A DNA stretch of 64,000 bases from NCBI RefSeq assembly GCF_004155535.1, contig NZ_RYUH01000014.1, positions 206,657 through 270,656 of the forward strand. The letters run 5' to 3'. The notes under the pieces were generated by a model, which was not told the origin of the DNA, did not search any database, and was given only the letters and a program-made list of their open reading frames with translations. This document shows, piece after piece, positions 33,518 through 42,965 of the stretch. Within the stretch, counting starts at the first letter, position 1, and each line of letters starts with the position of its first letter. Both the position numbers and the translations under genes were made by a program. Origin of the DNA: Bifidobacterium pseudolongum subsp. globosum (GTDB lineage Bacteria > Actinomycetota > Actinomycetes > Actinomycetales > Bifidobacteriaceae).

Positions 33518-33829
33518 TCACATTCCTTCGGGAATGTCGATGTCGCTTTTCTGCACTTCCTCCACGTTCACGTCCTTGAACGTGACGATGCGCACGTTCT
33601 TGACGAAGCGGCTGGAACGGTACACGTCCCACACCCATGCGTCGGTCAGGCGCACGTCGAAATACACGTCCTGTCCTGCCGAACGCACGTTGAAATCCAC
33701 TTTGTTCGCCAGATAGAACCGCCGCTCGGTCTCCACGACGTAGGTGAACAGCTTGATCACGTCGCGGTATTCCTTGTACAACGCGAGTTCGGCGTTCGTC
33801 TCATAGTTGTCGAGGTCTTCTGCGCTCAT
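33518..33829 (-). CDS. DUF2469 family protein
   Basis: 103 residues, closely matching the actinobacterial DUF2469 family: MSAEDLDNYETNAELALYKEYRD, then VVETERRFYLANKVDF, DAWVWDVYRSSRFVKNVRIVTFKDVNVEE. No known function. It is soluble and acidic. It starts 25 bases after the GNAT gene stop, so the two are probably co-transcribed. The 193-base gap downstream (before the flavoprotein gene) shows a TACAAT box but no gene. Confidence 0.88.
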   Translation of the reverse strand: MSAEDLDNYETNAELALYKEYRDVIKLFTYVVETERRFYLANKVDFNVRSAGQDVYFDVRLTDAWVWDVYRSSRFVKNVRIVTFKDVNVEEVQKSDIDIPEGM

Positions 33830-33854
33830 GGTGTCCTTTTTGGTGTCCTTGCTC

Positions 33855-34892
33855 TCACTGGTCGTCGGCGTCGGTGTGCGCGCGGCGCTTCATGCGGTCG
33901 TGGCCCAACGTGCGCCACCACGCCTTCTTCGACGTGTTGCGCTCCGCCGAATTGTACGGCCACGTGTTCTCCGATTCGACCGCGTCCTGCGCGATGCGCT
34001 CGGAATCGGAGCGCATGCGCTCGCCGATCCCCGCCTTGTCTGTTGTGTCGCCCTGCGCTTCCGGCTCCGTGACGGCGCCGGCTTCGGCGAGCAGCTGCTG
34101 CTTGCGGATCGCAAGCGTGTGCTCGTGCTGCGAGAGCGCCTTCTCCATGCCCGGGTTCGACGTGATGACGTGCATGCCGAACGCGTCCATCGCGCGCACC
34201 GGATCGTATTCGTCGTCGAGCGTGTCGAGCACGTTGAGGTCCTGGTACTTGCCGAGGCGGTTGTCCCACAGCGCGTGGCGCGAGACGCCCGACGGCACGA
34301 AGCCGAGCGACTGGTAGACGGAGTACGACCGCGTGTTCTTTTCGGGCACCGCGACCCAGATGCGGTGCAGGCCCAGGCCCTCCGGCGGTTCGGCGAACCC
34401 GTACGTCATGACGCGCGGCATCGCGTCGCGCGAATAGCCGCGCCCGCGGTAATCCTTGCCCAGGATCACCTGGATGCGCGCCGAACGCGCCCAGCCGTCA
34501 ATGTCGATGAGGAAGATCATGCCGAGGAACTCGGTCGCGCTCTGCGCGTCGACCGTCTCGCTTTCGCAGTCGTCGGGCGTGGTCATCAACGACCACGCGA
34601 TCGTGCGACGCTGTTCGGGGTCGTCGATGCCGCTGCCGGCGTCGGTGCCGTTGGCCCAGGCCTCCGAACGCAGCACCCACGCATGCACGGCGGCGCGTTC
34701 GGCCACGCGGTCCTTGCCGGTGAGCCCCGAGGCGTTCACGTATGCGTCTATGGCGTCCATCTTCTCCAGGTCCTGCTGCGTGGCAGGGCGCAGATACACC
34801 ATTTCCCCTCTGATATCGGGTATGTCAATGCGCGCGGGCAGCTCCCGCGGGCGGCCCTGTTCCCCCTGCAGACGGTCGTCTGTCTCAACCAT
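33855..34892 (-). CDS. GNAT-family N-acetyltransferase
   Basis: 345 residues. The GNAT core is at about residues 30-210: an N-terminal IRGEMVYLRPATQQDLEKMDAIDAYVN block, the acetyl-CoA-binding loop ILGKDYRGRGYSRDAM (Q/R-x-x-G-x-G type), and the distal block HRIWVAVPEKNTRSYSVYQSLGFVPSG. The last 110 residues are charged and probably disordered, ending RMKRRAHTDADDQ. Substrate unknown; the family includes RimJ-like protein acetyltransferases. AAAGGA lies six bases before the chosen ATG; a TACAAT box lies about 50 bases upstream. Confidence 0.82.
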   Translation of the reverse strand: MVETDDRLQGEQGRPRELPARIDIPDIRGEMVYLRPATQQDLEKMDAIDAYVNASGLTGKDRVAERAAVHAWVLRSEAWANGTDAGSGIDDPEQRRTIAWSLMTTPDDCESETVDAQSATEFLGMIFLIDIDGWARSARIQVILGKDYRGRGYSRDAMPRVMTYGFAEPPEGLGLHRIWVAVPEKNTRSYSVYQSLGFVPSGVSRHALWDNRLGKYQDLNVLDTLDDEYDPVRAMDAFGMHVITSNPGMEKALSQHEHTLAIRKQQLLAEAGAVTEPEAQGDTTDKAGIGERMRSDSERIAQDAVESENTWPYNSAERNTSKKAWWRTLGHDRMKRRAHTDADDQ

Positions 34893-34988
34893 GATCATTC
34901 CTTTAATCCTGTCATCAGAGAATCCCACATCCTCCAATCTTTCCATTGTATGCTAAGAGGTCGTCGAACAAACGCTGGATATGCGCCG

Positions 34989-35033
34989 AAAAACAGGTGT
35001 GCCTGCCCGGGCGCTCGGCCCCGGCAGGCACAC
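34989..35033 (-). terminator. terminator of gatCAB
   Basis: An 11-bp stem (GTGTGCCTGCC / GGCAGGCACAC) extended by G-C pairs is followed on the minus strand by CTGTTTTT, about 26 bases after the gatB stop. Confidence 0.85.
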
Positions 35034-35059
35034 AGTCAGGCGGTCGCACGCGCACGCGC

Positions 35060-36559
35060 TCAGTCCTTGATCTTCTCCATGACGATCTTCGTGACGGCCT
35101 TGGCGTCCGCCTGGCCCTTCGTGGCGCGCATGACCGCGCCGATGATGGCGCCCATCGGCTTCATGTTGCCGCCCTTGATCTTCTCCACCACATCCGGGTT
35201 CGCGTCGAGCGCCTCCTGCACGGCGGCCTGCAGCGCGCCGTCGTCGGAGACGACCTTGAAGCCATGGGCCTCCACGATCTGCTCCGGCGTGCCTTCGCCC
35301 TTGAGGACGAACGCCACGGTCTGCTTGGCCAGCTTGTCGTTGAGCTTGCCGTCCGCGATCAGGCGCTCCACATCGGCCACGGCCTGCGGCGTGATGTCGA
35401 GCTCCTCGAGGGCCACGCCCTTCGCGTTGGCTTCGCGCGAAAGCTCGCCGAGCCACCACTTCTTGGCGCCGGCCGGCGTGGCGCCGAGCTTGACGGTCTC
35501 CTCGATCAGGTCGAGCGCGTCGGCGTTGACCACGTCGCGCATCTCGATGTCACTGAAGTTCCATTCGCCTTTGAGGCGGTTGCGGCGCTCGCGCGGCATC
35601 TCCGGCATCTGCTTGCGGATCTCTTCCACATGCTCCGGGGTGATGTGCAGCATCACCAGATCCGGGTCCGGGAAGTAGCGGTAGTCGTCGGCGTCGGACT
35701 TCACACGGCCGCCTGCGGTGGCCTGCGAGGCCTCGTCCCAGTGGCGCGTCTCCTGCAGGATCTCGCCGCCCTTGTCGAGGATCGCGGCCTGGCGGCGGAT
35801 CTCGTACTGGATCGTGCGTTCGATGCCGCGGAACGAATTGACGTTCTTGGTCTCCGAGCGCGTGCCGAACGGGTCGGACGGGTCGCGGCGCAGCGAGACA
35901 TTCACATCGGCGCGCATATTGCCCTGCTCCATGCGCGCGTGCGAGATGTTGAGCGCGCGCACGATGTCGCGGATCGCGCGCATGTAGGCGCCCGCGATCT
36001 CCGGCGCACGGTCGCCGGCGCCCTCGATCGGCTTCGTCACGATCTCGATGAGCGGCACGCCCGCGCGGTTGTAGTCGACGAGCGAATGGTCGGCGCCCTC
36101 GATGCGGCCGTCGGCGCCGCCCACGTGCGTGTTCTTGCCGGCGTCGTCCTCGATGTGCGCGCGCTCGATCGGCACGCGGAACACGGTGCCGTCCTCAAGC
36201 TCCACGTCCAGGTAGCCTTCACCGTTCGTCGGCTTGTCGTACTGCGAGATCTGGTAATCGCGCGGCATGTCCGGGTAGAAGTAGTTCTTGCGCGAGAACT
36301 GGCTCCACTCGTTGATCTGGCAGTGCAGCGCGAGACCGAGCTTGATCGCGTAATCCACCGCCGCCTCGTTGATCACCGGCAGCGAACCCGGCAGGCCAAG
36401 GCTGACCGGGGTCAGCTCGGTGTTCGGCTCCGCGCCGAACGAGATCGGGGCCGGGCAGAACAGCTTGGTGTTCGTGCTCAGCTCGACATGCGTTTCCAGG
36501 CCGATGACCGGATCGAACTTCTTGACGGCCTCGGAATACTTCATGAGTTGTTCAGCCAT
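35060..36559 (-). CDS. gatB: aspartyl/glutamyl-tRNA amidotransferase subunit B
   Basis: 499 residues. GatB phosphorylates and amidates mischarged Glu-tRNA-Gln or Asp-tRNA-Asn with ammonia delivered from GatA. Signature blocks: [57 protein letters not shown] and the helical tail that binds tRNA ([22 protein letters not shown], residues 465-490 approx.). Standard length. It starts 19 bases after gatA and is the last gene of the gatCAB operon. Confidence 0.97.
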   Translation of the reverse strand: MAEQLMKYSEAVKKFDPVIGLETHVELSTNTKLFCPAPISFGAEPNTELTPVSLGLPGSLPVINEAAVDYAIKLGLALHCQINEWSQFSRKNYFYPDMPRDYQISQYDKPTNGEGYLDVELEDGTVFRVPIERAHIEDDAGKNTHVGGADGRIEGADHSLVDYNRAGVPLIEIVTKPIEGAGDRAPEIAGAYMRAIRDIVRALNISHARMEQGNMRADVNVSLRRDPSDPFGTRSETKNVNSFRGIERTIQYEIRRQAAILDKGGEILQETRHWDEASQATAGGRVKSDADDYRYFPDPDLVMLHITPEHVEEIRKQMPEMPRERRNRLKGEWNFSDIEMRDVVNADALDLIEETVKLGATPAGAKKWWLGELSREANAKGVALEELDITPQAVADVERLIADGKLNDKLAKQTVAFVLKGEGTPEQIVEAHGFKVVSDDGALQAAVQEALDANPDVVEKIKGGNMKPMGAIIGAVMRATKGQADAKAVTKIVMEKIKD

Positions 36560-36578
36560 AATTATTTTCCTGCCACCT

Positions 36579-38117
36579 TCACTTGTTCAGTCCATCGAGC
36601 CACGGCGTCTTGAGCGAGCTCCAGATCGGCGCGCCCCAGCTCTCCTCGAGCGCGGCCTCGAGCGCCGCCGCCGGCTTGTACATCACTTCGTCGCGCTGCT
36701 GCGGCGCGATGAACTGGAAGCCGACCGGCAGGCCGTCGTCGGACAGTCCGGCGGGGATGCTCATGGCCGGCACACCGGCGAGGTTGGCCGGGATCGTGGC
36801 GATGTCGTTCATGTACATGGCCAGCGGGTCGTCCATCTTCTCGCCGAACTTGAACGCGGTCGTCGGGCTCGTCGGGGATACGAGCACATCGGCCTGTTCG
36901 AACGCCTTCTTGAAGTCGTTGATGATCAGTGTGCGCACCTTCTGCGCGGAGCCGTACCAAGCGTCGTAATAGCCGGCCGAAAGCGCGTAGGTGCCGAGGA
37001 TGATGCGGCGCTTGACCTCGTCGCCGAAGCCGGCTTCGCGCGTGTACGCCATCATGTTCGCGGCGGTCTGCGCCACGTCTTCCGGCGGCATGACGCGCAG
37101 GCCGTAGCGCATGCCGTCATAACGCGCCAGGTTCGAGCTGACCTCGGACGGCATGATGATGTAGTACGCGCCGAGCGAATATTTGAAGTTCGGGCACGAA
37201 ACCTCCACGACCTCGGCGCCCATGGCGGTGAGCATGTCGACCGCCTCATGGAAGCGCGCTTCGACGCCCGGCTGGAAGCCTTCGCCGTTGAGCTCCTTCA
37301 CGAGGCCCACCCTGAGGCCCTTGAGGTCGCGGCGCTGGCCTTCGCGCGCGGCGGCGACCATCGGGCGCGGGCCCTCGGGGATCGACGTCGAGTCGCGCTT
37401 GTCATGGCCGCCGATGATCTCCTGCAGCAGCGCGGAATCGAGCACGGTGCGCGTCACGGGGCCGATCTGGTCGAGCGACGAGGCCATGGCGATCGCGCCG
37501 AAGCGCGAGACGCCGCCGTACGTCGGCTTGACGCCGACCGTGCCGGTCAACGCGCCCGGCTGGCGGATCGAGCCGCCGGTGTCGGTGCCGAGGGCGAGCG
37601 GGGCCTCGAACGCGCTGACGGCCGCGGCGGAGCCACCACCGGAGCCGCCGGGCACGCGCTCGACGTCCCACGGGTTGCTCGTGTTCTGGTATGCGGAATG
37701 CTCGGTCGATGAGCCCTGCGCGAACTCGTCGAGGTTCGTCTTGCCGAGCAGCGGCATGTGCGCGGCCTTGAGCTTCTCGATCACGGTCGCGTCGTAGGGC
37801 GGAATCCAGCCTTCGAGGATGCGCGAGGCGGCCGTCGTCTGGATGCCCTTCGTCACGATCATGTCCTTGATCGCGATCGGCACGCCGGCGAGCTCGGGCA
37901 GTTCGGCCTTCTCGTCGTCGGACAGGTCGTCGAACGCGTCCGCCTGCTCAAGGGCGGCTTCGCCCGAGACGGTCAGGAACGCCTTGATCGACGGCTCTGC
38001 GGCGTCGATCACGTCGAGCTGCGCGGAGACGAGGTCACGGCTCGTGATCTCCTTGTCGCGCAGTTTCTCCGCCATCTGCACGGCGGACAGTTTGACGAGT
38101 TCAGTGGTATCGGTCAT
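36579..38117 (-). CDS. gatA: aspartyl/glutamyl-tRNA amidotransferase subunit A
   Basis: 512-residue amidase-signature glutaminase. The Ser-cisSer-Lys triad is visible as Lys in [11 protein letters not shown], the serine cluster [12 protein letters not shown] and the nucleophile serine in [14 protein letters not shown]. It releases ammonia from glutamine and channels it to GatB. Its ATG is one base after the gatC stop, with the GGGGAGGAG ribosome-binding site inside gatC, so translational coupling is expected. Confidence 0.97.
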   Translation of the reverse strand: MTDTTELVKLSAVQMAEKLRDKEITSRDLVSAQLDVIDAAEPSIKAFLTVSGEAALEQADAFDDLSDDEKAELPELAGVPIAIKDMIVTKGIQTTAASRILEGWIPPYDATVIEKLKAAHMPLLGKTNLDEFAQGSSTEHSAYQNTSNPWDVERVPGGSGGGSAAAVSAFEAPLALGTDTGGSIRQPGALTGTVGVKPTYGGVSRFGAIAMASSLDQIGPVTRTVLDSALLQEIIGGHDKRDSTSIPEGPRPMVAAAREGQRRDLKGLRVGLVKELNGEGFQPGVEARFHEAVDMLTAMGAEVVEVSCPNFKYSLGAYYIIMPSEVSSNLARYDGMRYGLRVMPPEDVAQTAANMMAYTREAGFGDEVKRRIILGTYALSAGYYDAWYGSAQKVRTLIINDFKKAFEQADVLVSPTSPTTAFKFGEKMDDPLAMYMNDIATIPANLAGVPAMSIPAGLSDDGLPVGFQFIAPQQRDEVMYKPAAALEAALEESWGAPIWSSLKTPWLDGLNK

Positions 38118-38118
38118 G

Positions 38119-38415
38119 TCACTCCTCCCCCAGGATCTGCGGCGCCACGAACATGCCGTCGGCGGTGGCCGGCGCGGCGGCCAGCACTTCGGACTGCGGC
38201 AGCGGCGTGACCGGCACGTCCGGGCGCAGGTATGCCTCGAGCGGCACGGGGTTGGCAGTCGGCTCCACGTCTGCGGTGGCGGCTTCCTGCACGGAGTCGA
38301 TGGCGTCGGCGATCACATTGAGCTCGCTCTGCATACGAGTGATTTCCTCGTCGGTGAGCGCAATGCGAGCCAGATCACCCAGATGGATAATTTCTTCGCG
38401 TGTGAATGTTGGCAT
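38119..38415 (-). CDS. gatC: aspartyl/glutamyl-tRNA amidotransferase subunit C
   Basis: 98 residues, the belt subunit wrapping GatA and Gat[26 protein letters not shown] and the [18 protein letters not shown] helix are typical, as is the late [15 protein letters not shown] block. First gene of the operon. The start lies seven bases after a TATAGT box; AAGAGG within that stretch could equally serve as a weak ribosome-binding site. Confidence 0.95.
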   Translation of the reverse strand: MPTFTREEIIHLGDLARIALTDEEITRMQSELNVIADAIDSVQEAATADVEPTANPVPLEAYLRPDVPVTPLPQSEVLAAAPATADGMFVAPQILGEE

Positions 38416-38422
38416 GCCTCTT

Positions 38423-38428
38423 ACTATA
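38423..38428 (-). promoter_or_regulatory. -10 box of gatCAB
   Basis: TATAGT, then AAGAGGC, then ATG. A start of transcription at the initiation codon is predicted. Confidence 0.6.
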
Positions 38429-38453
38429 CGAACCAAATGTGACGAGGCCCGCG

Positions 38454-39353
38454 CTACTTGACGTCGCGCCTGGCGGTGACGGCCACGCCGGCGGCATAGA
38501 CCGCCACAGCCCATGCCAGGAGGATCACGCCGGCCCAGCCCCATGTGGGTTGGAACGGCTGGGTCGACCCCCCGACCGTCATGACGGCGCCCATGCTGTT
38601 GGAGAACGACGAGGCGCCGGCGCCGATGAACGATTCCAGTGCCCTGGACGGCAGGCAGTTGTTGACCGAGACGATCCACGCGAAGCGGTCGCCGAGCAGT
38701 TGCGCGAGCTGCAGAATCGACGGCAGCAGCGTGAACAGTCCCACGACGCACAATACACCGCCCACGGTGGAGCGCAGCATGGCGCCGAATCCCATCGCCA
38801 TGACCGCGGTGAGCGCCATCGCGACCGGCACGCCGAGCAGCGTGACCCACGGCAGCGCCGCGGGCATCGCCTGCGTGCCGGTCGAGATTGCGCCGTGCAG
38901 CATGAGCCACGCGCATCCCCACGCCACGAGCACGCCCACGAACGAGGCGAGGAAGGTGACCGCGGCCAGCACGAGCGCCTTCGCGTTCATGAACATCGCG
39001 CGCCGCGGGTTCACGGTGAGCGACGTGATGATGGATTGGCTCGAATACTCGCTTGTCATGACCATGACGCCCAGGATGCCGACGATGAGCATGCCGTCGG
39101 TCGCGCCGGCGCTCGCCGTGGTCCATACGTCTTCCATGCCCACCGGCATGGCTTCCTGCGACGCCATGAAATTGAGGAGCCAGCCAATCATCAGGCTGTT
39201 GACGGCGAAGAACGCCACGCACAGCACAAGCAGCACATAGGTGGACATGGCGCTCCACATCTTGCACCATTCCGAGCGCACCGCACCGGCGAAGGTCAAC
39301 GTGTGTACGGGCCGGTGCGCGGCATGGCGTTCGGCCGGCTGGGTTGCGCTCAT
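38454..39353 (-). CDS. ABC-2 type transporter permease
   Basis: 299 residues with six membrane segments: near [95 protein letters not shown] and [20 protein letters not shown]. The motif [20 protein letters not shown] after the second helix is the coupling segment common in lantibiotic-immunity and multidrug ABC-2 permeases. Its start overlaps the ATPase stop by four bases (ATGA), so the two are made together. Substrate unknown. Confidence 0.88.
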   Translation of the reverse strand: MSATQPAERHAAHRPVHTLTFAGAVRSEWCKMWSAMSTYVLLVLCVAFFAVNSLMIGWLLNFMASQEAMPVGMEDVWTTASAGATDGMLIVGILGVMVMTSEYSSQSIITSLTVNPRRAMFMNAKALVLAAVTFLASFVGVLVAWGCAWLMLHGAISTGTQAMPAALPWVTLLGVPVAMALTAVMAMGFGAMLRSTVGGVLCVVGLFTLLPSILQLAQLLGDRFAWIVSVNNCLPSRALESFIGAGASSFSNSMGAVMTVGGSTQPFQPTWGWAGVILLAWAVAVYAAGVAVTARRDVK

Positions 39354-40315
39354 CGCGCACCTCCGTTCTGCGGCTGTTGGGCGGGCTGCGCAGCAACATA
39401 GCGCGCGTGCCCGTGGGTCAGTTCCATGTACGCCTGCTCGAGCGAGACCTGCTGGCGCACGAATTGGTATGCGATGATCTGGTGTGCGGCGAACCCGCGC
39501 GCGACCGCGGCGAAATCCGCGCCTTCGATCTCAAAGGCGCGCGCGTCGGCGGGATATCCGGATTCCACCGGCTTCTCGGTGATGCGCACCGTGGGCGACG
39601 CGGCGAGCATCGCATGCATCTTCCCGGCGTCCGGCGTGACGACCGAGAGCAGGTGGCGCGAATGTTCCTTCACGAAGTCGGCCACGGTACCGGTGCGCAG
39701 GATGCGGCCTTCGCCGATGATCACCAGATTGTCGGCGGTGAGCGCCACCTCGTTCATCAGGTGCGAGCTGAGCAGCACCGCGCGCCCTTGTGCCGCGCAG
39801 TTGCGGCACAGGTCGCGCACCCACTTCACGCCTTCGGCGTCGAGGCCGTTCACCGGCTCGTCGAGCACGAGGTTCTTCGGGTCGCCCAGCAGCGCCGCCG
39901 CGATCGCGAGACGCTGGCTCATGCCGAGCGAGAATTTGCCCGCCTTCGTCTTCTTCACACTGGCGAGGCCGGTCAGGTCCATGACCTCGTCCACGCGGCC
40001 GCGCGCGATGTTGTTCGTGTAGGCGAGCGCGCACAGGTACGCGTAAGCGGAGCGGTTGCGCGGCGCGCATTTGGCGTCGAGCACGGCGCCGACCGAGCTC
40101 ATCGGGCTCGCCTGCCGCGTGTATGGCACGCCGTCGATCAGCGCGGTGCCGTGGTCGGGCGTGATCAGCCCAAGCAGCACGCGCATCGTGGTGGATTTGC
40201 CGGCGCCGTTGGGCCCCAGGAATCCGGTGACCGCGCCGTTTGCGGCCACAAAACTCACATCGTCCAACACGCGGTTGGCACCGAATGTCTTGGTAATGCC
40301 CTGTATCTCGATCAC
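39350..40315 (-). CDS. ABC transporter ATP-binding protein
   Basis: 321-residue ATPase of the DrrA/CcmA/BcrA type. Walker [10 protein letters not shown], signature FSLGMSQRL (a variant of LSGGQ, with Met in place of Gly), Walker [12 protein letters not shown], and switch HL in [11 protein letters not shown]-terminal accessory domain of about 100 residues follows. The start is a GTG six bases after a TAGCCT box and has no ribosome-binding site. Pairs with the overlapping permease as a probable exporter. Confidence 0.92.
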   Translation of the reverse strand: MIEIQGITKTFGANRVLDDVSFVAANGAVTGFLGPNGAGKSTTMRVLLGLITPDHGTALIDGVPYTRQASPMSSVGAVLDAKCAPRNRSAYAYLCALAYTNNIARGRVDEVMDLTGLASVKKTKAGKFSLGMSQRLAIAAALLGDPKNLVLDEPVNGLDAEGVKWVRDLCRNCAAQGRAVLLSSHLMNEVALTADNLVIIGEGRILRTGTVADFVKEHSRHLLSVVTPDAGKMHAMLAASPTVRITEKPVESGYPADARAFEIEGADFAAVARGFAAHQIIAYQFVRQQVSLEQAYMELTHGHARYVAAQPAQQPQNGGAR

Positions 40316-40321
40316 GCCGCA

Positions 40322-40327
40322 AGGCTA
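40322..40327 (-). promoter_or_regulatory. possible -10 box of the ABC operon
   Basis: TAGCCT, six bases, then the GTG start. Weaker than the other examples because of the extra mismatch. Confidence 0.35.
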
Positions 40328-40359
40328 GCATGCGCGGGCGGTGCCGCGCGGGGCGGCGT

Positions 40360-41178
40360 TCACACTGTGTCTGCGTGTTGGCTGATCCACGCGTGCATCG
40401 AGACGGCCGCCGCGGCCCCCGCGTTGATTGAGCGCACCGAGCCGAACTGGCTGATGTACACCACGTCGTCCGCCAGATCGATGGCCTTCTGTGACAGGCC
40501 AGGTCCTTCCGCGCCAAAGAGCATGAGGCAGCGTTCGGGAAAATCATAGGTCTCGATCGGCACCGCGCCTGGCACAATGTCGAGCGCGATGATCTTGGCA
40601 TGTTGCGCCATGTGCAGTTGGTGCCGGGCTTGTTCGAGCCCTGCGCGCAGGTCGGCGGTGCGGGGGTCGCCGGGCGCCAGTTCAAGCAGCTGGGGTTCAA
40701 GTTCGGCGATATGCCGTTCGGCTTCGGCGCGCTCGGAGGCGATGCGTGTGTGCCAGTCGTCCACAAGGTCCTGGATGGAAGGGTGGTTGACGACGTGCTG
40801 GTAGAGCTCGGTCATCAGCGCGCCCTTGCGGTTCCATTTGTGCGGGCCGACGATGTGCACGCGGTTCGCGGTGAACGCGTTGGCTGTGCGCACCATGGAG
40901 CCGATGTTGAAGTCATGGGTCCAGTTCTCCACGGCCACTTCAAAAGGATGCCTGCCGTGCGCGTCCAGGTCGGCCTTGATCGCCTCGACCGTCCAATAGC
41001 GGTAGCGGTCGAGCACGTTGCGGCGGTCGCCATCATCAAGCAGTTGTGCGCTGAACCGCGGGTCATCGGGGCGGGGTTCGCCGGGGTGGGCCTCTTCCCA
41101 CGGCCCCACGCCGACTTCGCGGAATGTGGGCTCGCCGGAGGCTTTGGCTGCGATATCGATCGGATTCGGCTCATGCAT
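40360..41178 (-). CDS. SpoU-family (SPOUT) RNA ribose methyltransferase
   Basis: 272 residues. The SpoU catalytic elements are present: the N-terminal VENWTHDFNIGSMVRTANAFTANRVHIVG (asparagine and arginine of motif 1), LMLFGAEGPGLSQKAIDLAD (motif 2) and SINAGAAAAVSMHAW (motif 3; SRNVGAAAAVS in most relatives). A helical insert rich in Ala/Glu/Gln lies between motifs 1 and 2. It methylates the 2'-OH of an rRNA or tRNA; the target cannot be told. The leaderless start chosen here gives a normal length. Confidence 0.88.
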   Translation of the reverse strand: MHEPNPIDIAAKASGEPTFREVGVGPWEEAHPGEPRPDDPRFSAQLLDDGDRRNVLDRYRYWTVEAIKADLDAHGRHPFEVAVENWTHDFNIGSMVRTANAFTANRVHIVGPHKWNRKGALMTELYQHVVNHPSIQDLVDDWHTRIASERAEAERHIAELEPQLLELAPGDPRTADLRAGLEQARHQLHMAQHAKIIALDIVPGAVPIETYDFPERCLMLFGAEGPGLSQKAIDLADDVVYISQFGSVRSINAGAAAAVSMHAWISQHADTV

Positions 41179-41185
41179 GGGGCCC

Positions 41186-41191
41186 AGCTTA
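41186..41191 (-). promoter_or_regulatory. -10 box of a leaderless methyltransferase transcript
   Basis: TAAGCT, then GGGCCCC, then ATG on the minus strand. Confidence 0.5.
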
Positions 41192-41192
41192 C

Positions 41193-41301
41193 CCACTTTT
41201 TTCGACGCCTTGAAAAAGTGGAAGCCACAGCGCGCACTTTTTGACCATATCCCCTCATGGTCCGCGCACTTGTTCTCTCTGACGAAAAAAGTGCGCGGAC
41301 C
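41193..41301. repeat. left flanking hairpin pair of the DUF559 unit
   Basis: Two stem-loops (CCACTTTTT/AAAAAGTGG, and the 13-bp GGTCCGCGCACTT/AAGTGCGCGGACC) joined by a 37-base linker. The 59 bases from 41213 recur at 42231 with 54 identities in the same orientation. The hairpins share the theme CACTTTTTT...AAAAAAGTG. Confidence 0.85.
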
Positions 41302-41326
41302 GTCCGACCACATGTGCCTGTTCAGA

Positions 41327-41356
41327 TTGTCATGGCCACGCCGGCGCCCCTACATT
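41327..41356 (+). promoter_or_regulatory. candidate promoter of the DUF559 gene
   Basis: TTGTCA and TACATT are spaced by 18 bases, about 30 bases ahead of the start codon. Confidence 0.45.
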
Positions 41357-41385
41357 GGCCATTCGACCTATAGAAAGGAAGCAAT

Positions 41386-42201
41386 ATGGCATCGTTCATG
41401 AGAGATGAAGCGCAGCATTTGAGTTCATGTATCCGAAGCAAGATGCGGTTGGTGCTTCCCCATATGAAGCACACTCCTGTCTTTTCGCACCGTACCGCCA
41501 TCGAGTATTGGGGAAGCCGCGCCACTGACAGCAGTATGAAGCCGCTCACGCTCCATGTCAGCGTGCCTCGACGTGATGAGAGGCCCCATACGCAAGGTGT
41601 GAGCGCACATCTGTGGTGTGGCCCGCTCCTCACCCATGTGGACGACGGATTCGAGATAGTGCGTCCGGAAGTGTGTTGGGCGCAGATGGCCCAACACTGC
41701 CCACCCACCACCTTGATCACCATCGCCGCCGACTTCACATGCCGCGACAGGGTCCGGAGGGTGACCACATTGGACGAGATCATAGGGTACGCAACAAGCC
41801 TCAAGGGATTTCATGGCAAGAGGAAGTGCATGGAGGTCATCCCGTTCCTCATTGACAACACCGACTCACCCCGGGAGGCCATGCTTGCGGCGTTCCTCAT
41901 ACGCCACGGATTCGGCAAGCCAGTGGCCAACTTCCGCGTACAGCTTGAAGGTAGGGTGTGCTATCTCGACATCTCATACCCGGATCTCAAAATAGCGTTT
42001 GAATATCAGGGCGCATACCACGCCGATGTGGAACAGATGCGCCGGGACATGGCCAAACATAATGACCTGTTGAAAAGGGGATGGCAGATTATTTATGTGA
42101 CACTGGAAGATTTCCGGAATCCAGCCCAATTTCTGGATATTATCCAGGTCACCGTTGAGCAGCAGCATCATTTGATGGGATTGAAGAAGGTGGTCAGATA
42201 G
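41386..42201 (+). CDS. DUF559/AbiEi-type protein with a PD-(D/E)XK nuclease-like C-terminus
   Basis: 271 residues from an ATG preceded by AAAGGAAG. Residues 15-170 resemble the middle part of AbiEi-like proteins of actinobacteria (FSHRTAIEYWGSR; LTLHVSVPRRDERPHTQGVSAHLW; FEIVRPEVCWAQMA). Residues 180-260 carry the DUF559/Vsr-like nuclease fold: acidic DSPREAML, then VCYLDISYPDLKIAFEYQGAYH (Asp and Glu of the active site), and a closing LLKRGWQIIYVTLEDF. It is a lone gene on the plus strand, inside a minus-strand stretch, with lower GC than its neighbours, and bracketed by near-identical hairpin pairs. No partner toxin is adjacent. Function unknown; mobile or defence-related role is inference. 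Confidence 0.8.
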   Translation: MASFMRDEAQHLSSCIRSKMRLVLPHMKHTPVFSHRTAIEYWGSRATDSSMKPLTLHVSVPRRDERPHTQGVSAHLWCGPLLTHVDDGFEIVRPEVCWAQMAQHCPPTTLITIAADFTCRDRVRRVTTLDEIIGYATSLKGFHGKRKCMEVIPFLIDNTDSPREAMLAAFLIRHGFGKPVANFRVQLEGRVCYLDISYPDLKIAFEYQGAYHADVEQMRRDMAKHNDLLKRGWQIIYVTLEDFRNPAQFLDIIQVTVEQQHHLMGLKKVVR

Positions 42202-42206
42202 GGGCT

Positions 42207-42316
42207 CTTCCACTTTTTTCGGAATGCCGAAAAAAGTGGAAGCCACAGCGCGCACTTTTTGGCCATATCCCCCTGTTGTCCGCGCACTTTTTTCGGCGGC
42301 CCGAAAAAGTGCGCGG
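42207..42316. repeat. right flanking hairpin pair of the DUF559 unit
   Basis: First hairpin: a perfect 16-bp stem (CTTCCACTTTTTTCGG / CCGAAAAAAGTGGAAG) with loop AATG. Second: CCGCGCACTTTTTTCGG against CCGAAAAAGTGCGCGG with one bulged base. It starts six bases after the DUF559 stop and ends five bases before the phosphoribosyltransferase stop, so the hairpins may also terminate both genes. Confidence 0.85.
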
Positions 42317-42320
42317 GGGC

Positions 42321-42932
42321 CTAGTGCAGCTCCGATTCGTGGAAGACCTCCACGAACGGCGTCTCATGTGCTCCGCCGGTCACGGGGTCGGTGATCTTGA
42401 GCGTCGGCTCCTCCATGTCGACGCCGCCGATCAGCGCGGCCACGGCCACCACGGTGGCGCCCTGCGCGTCGACGATGCCGAAGTCGAGGCTCAGCTCGTT
42501 GCCGTTGCGCAACGTCACCAGCGACGAGGTCTGCACATACGATTTCTCGGAAAGCCATGAATCAACAAGGATCACACGCTTGCCGGCAATGGATGGCCCC
42601 TTGATCGCCGGGTACACGAAGTCCATCACAAAACCGTCCAGATCCTCGCCACGCGAGGCGGCGGCATGCATGAGCGAGCAGACCATCGGCACGGCGGCCG
42701 CCGTCAGCGCGCCCACCGCGTCGAAGTCCTCGATCGAATAGCCCTGTTCTTCCAAGGTGTCGAGCATGATGTGCCCGATCAGCGCGGCGCCACGGTGGTC
42801 GAACGTGACCGGCGCGAGCTCGGAAAACGGCTTGTCGTGCATATGCTCGCGCAGCAGCGTCTTGAGCTGGTCGCGCGGCTCCATCATCATGAAGTCGCTC
42901 CCCGTCTTGCGGAATTCTGTGTCCTCACTCAT
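42321..42932 (-). CDS. phosphoribosyltransferase-like protein (PyrE-type fold)
   Basis: 203 residues. The fold follows orotate phosphoribosyltransferase: LKTLLREHMHDKPFSELAPVTFDHRGAA at the front, DAVGALTAAAVPMVCSLMHAAA and the PRPP-loop region KRVILVDSWLSEKSYVQTSSLV. Ordinary members have two adjacent acidic residues and a TG(G/A)T run (VDDVxTTG); here they read VDSWLSEKS, so the PRPP site is degenerate. A real transferase activity is doubtful; a ligand-sensing role is possible. The start lies seven bases after a TACGCT box. It follows the pseudo-ATPase gene by 34 bases in the same direction. Confidence 0.75.
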   Translation of the reverse strand: MSEDTEFRKTGSDFMMMEPRDQLKTLLREHMHDKPFSELAPVTFDHRGAALIGHIMLDTLEEQGYSIEDFDAVGALTAAAVPMVCSLMHAAASRGEDLDGFVMDFVYPAIKGPSIAGKRVILVDSWLSEKSYVQTSSLVTLRNGNELSLDFGIVDAQGATVVAVAALIGGVDMEEPTLKITDPVTGGAHETPFVEVFHESELH

Positions 42933-42939
42933 GGTGCCC

Positions 42940-42945
42940 AGCGTA
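42940..42945 (-). promoter_or_regulatory. -10 box of a leaderless phosphoribosyltransferase-like transcript
   Basis: TACGCT, then GGGCACC, then ATG. Confidence 0.5.
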
Positions 42946-42965
42946 CCGTTGCCGCTTGTCAAAAC

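Noticed and set aside
41193..42316. A classical IS element
   Set aside because: The flanks are direct, not inverted, as whole units, and the protein has no transposase motif; described instead as a new type of unit.
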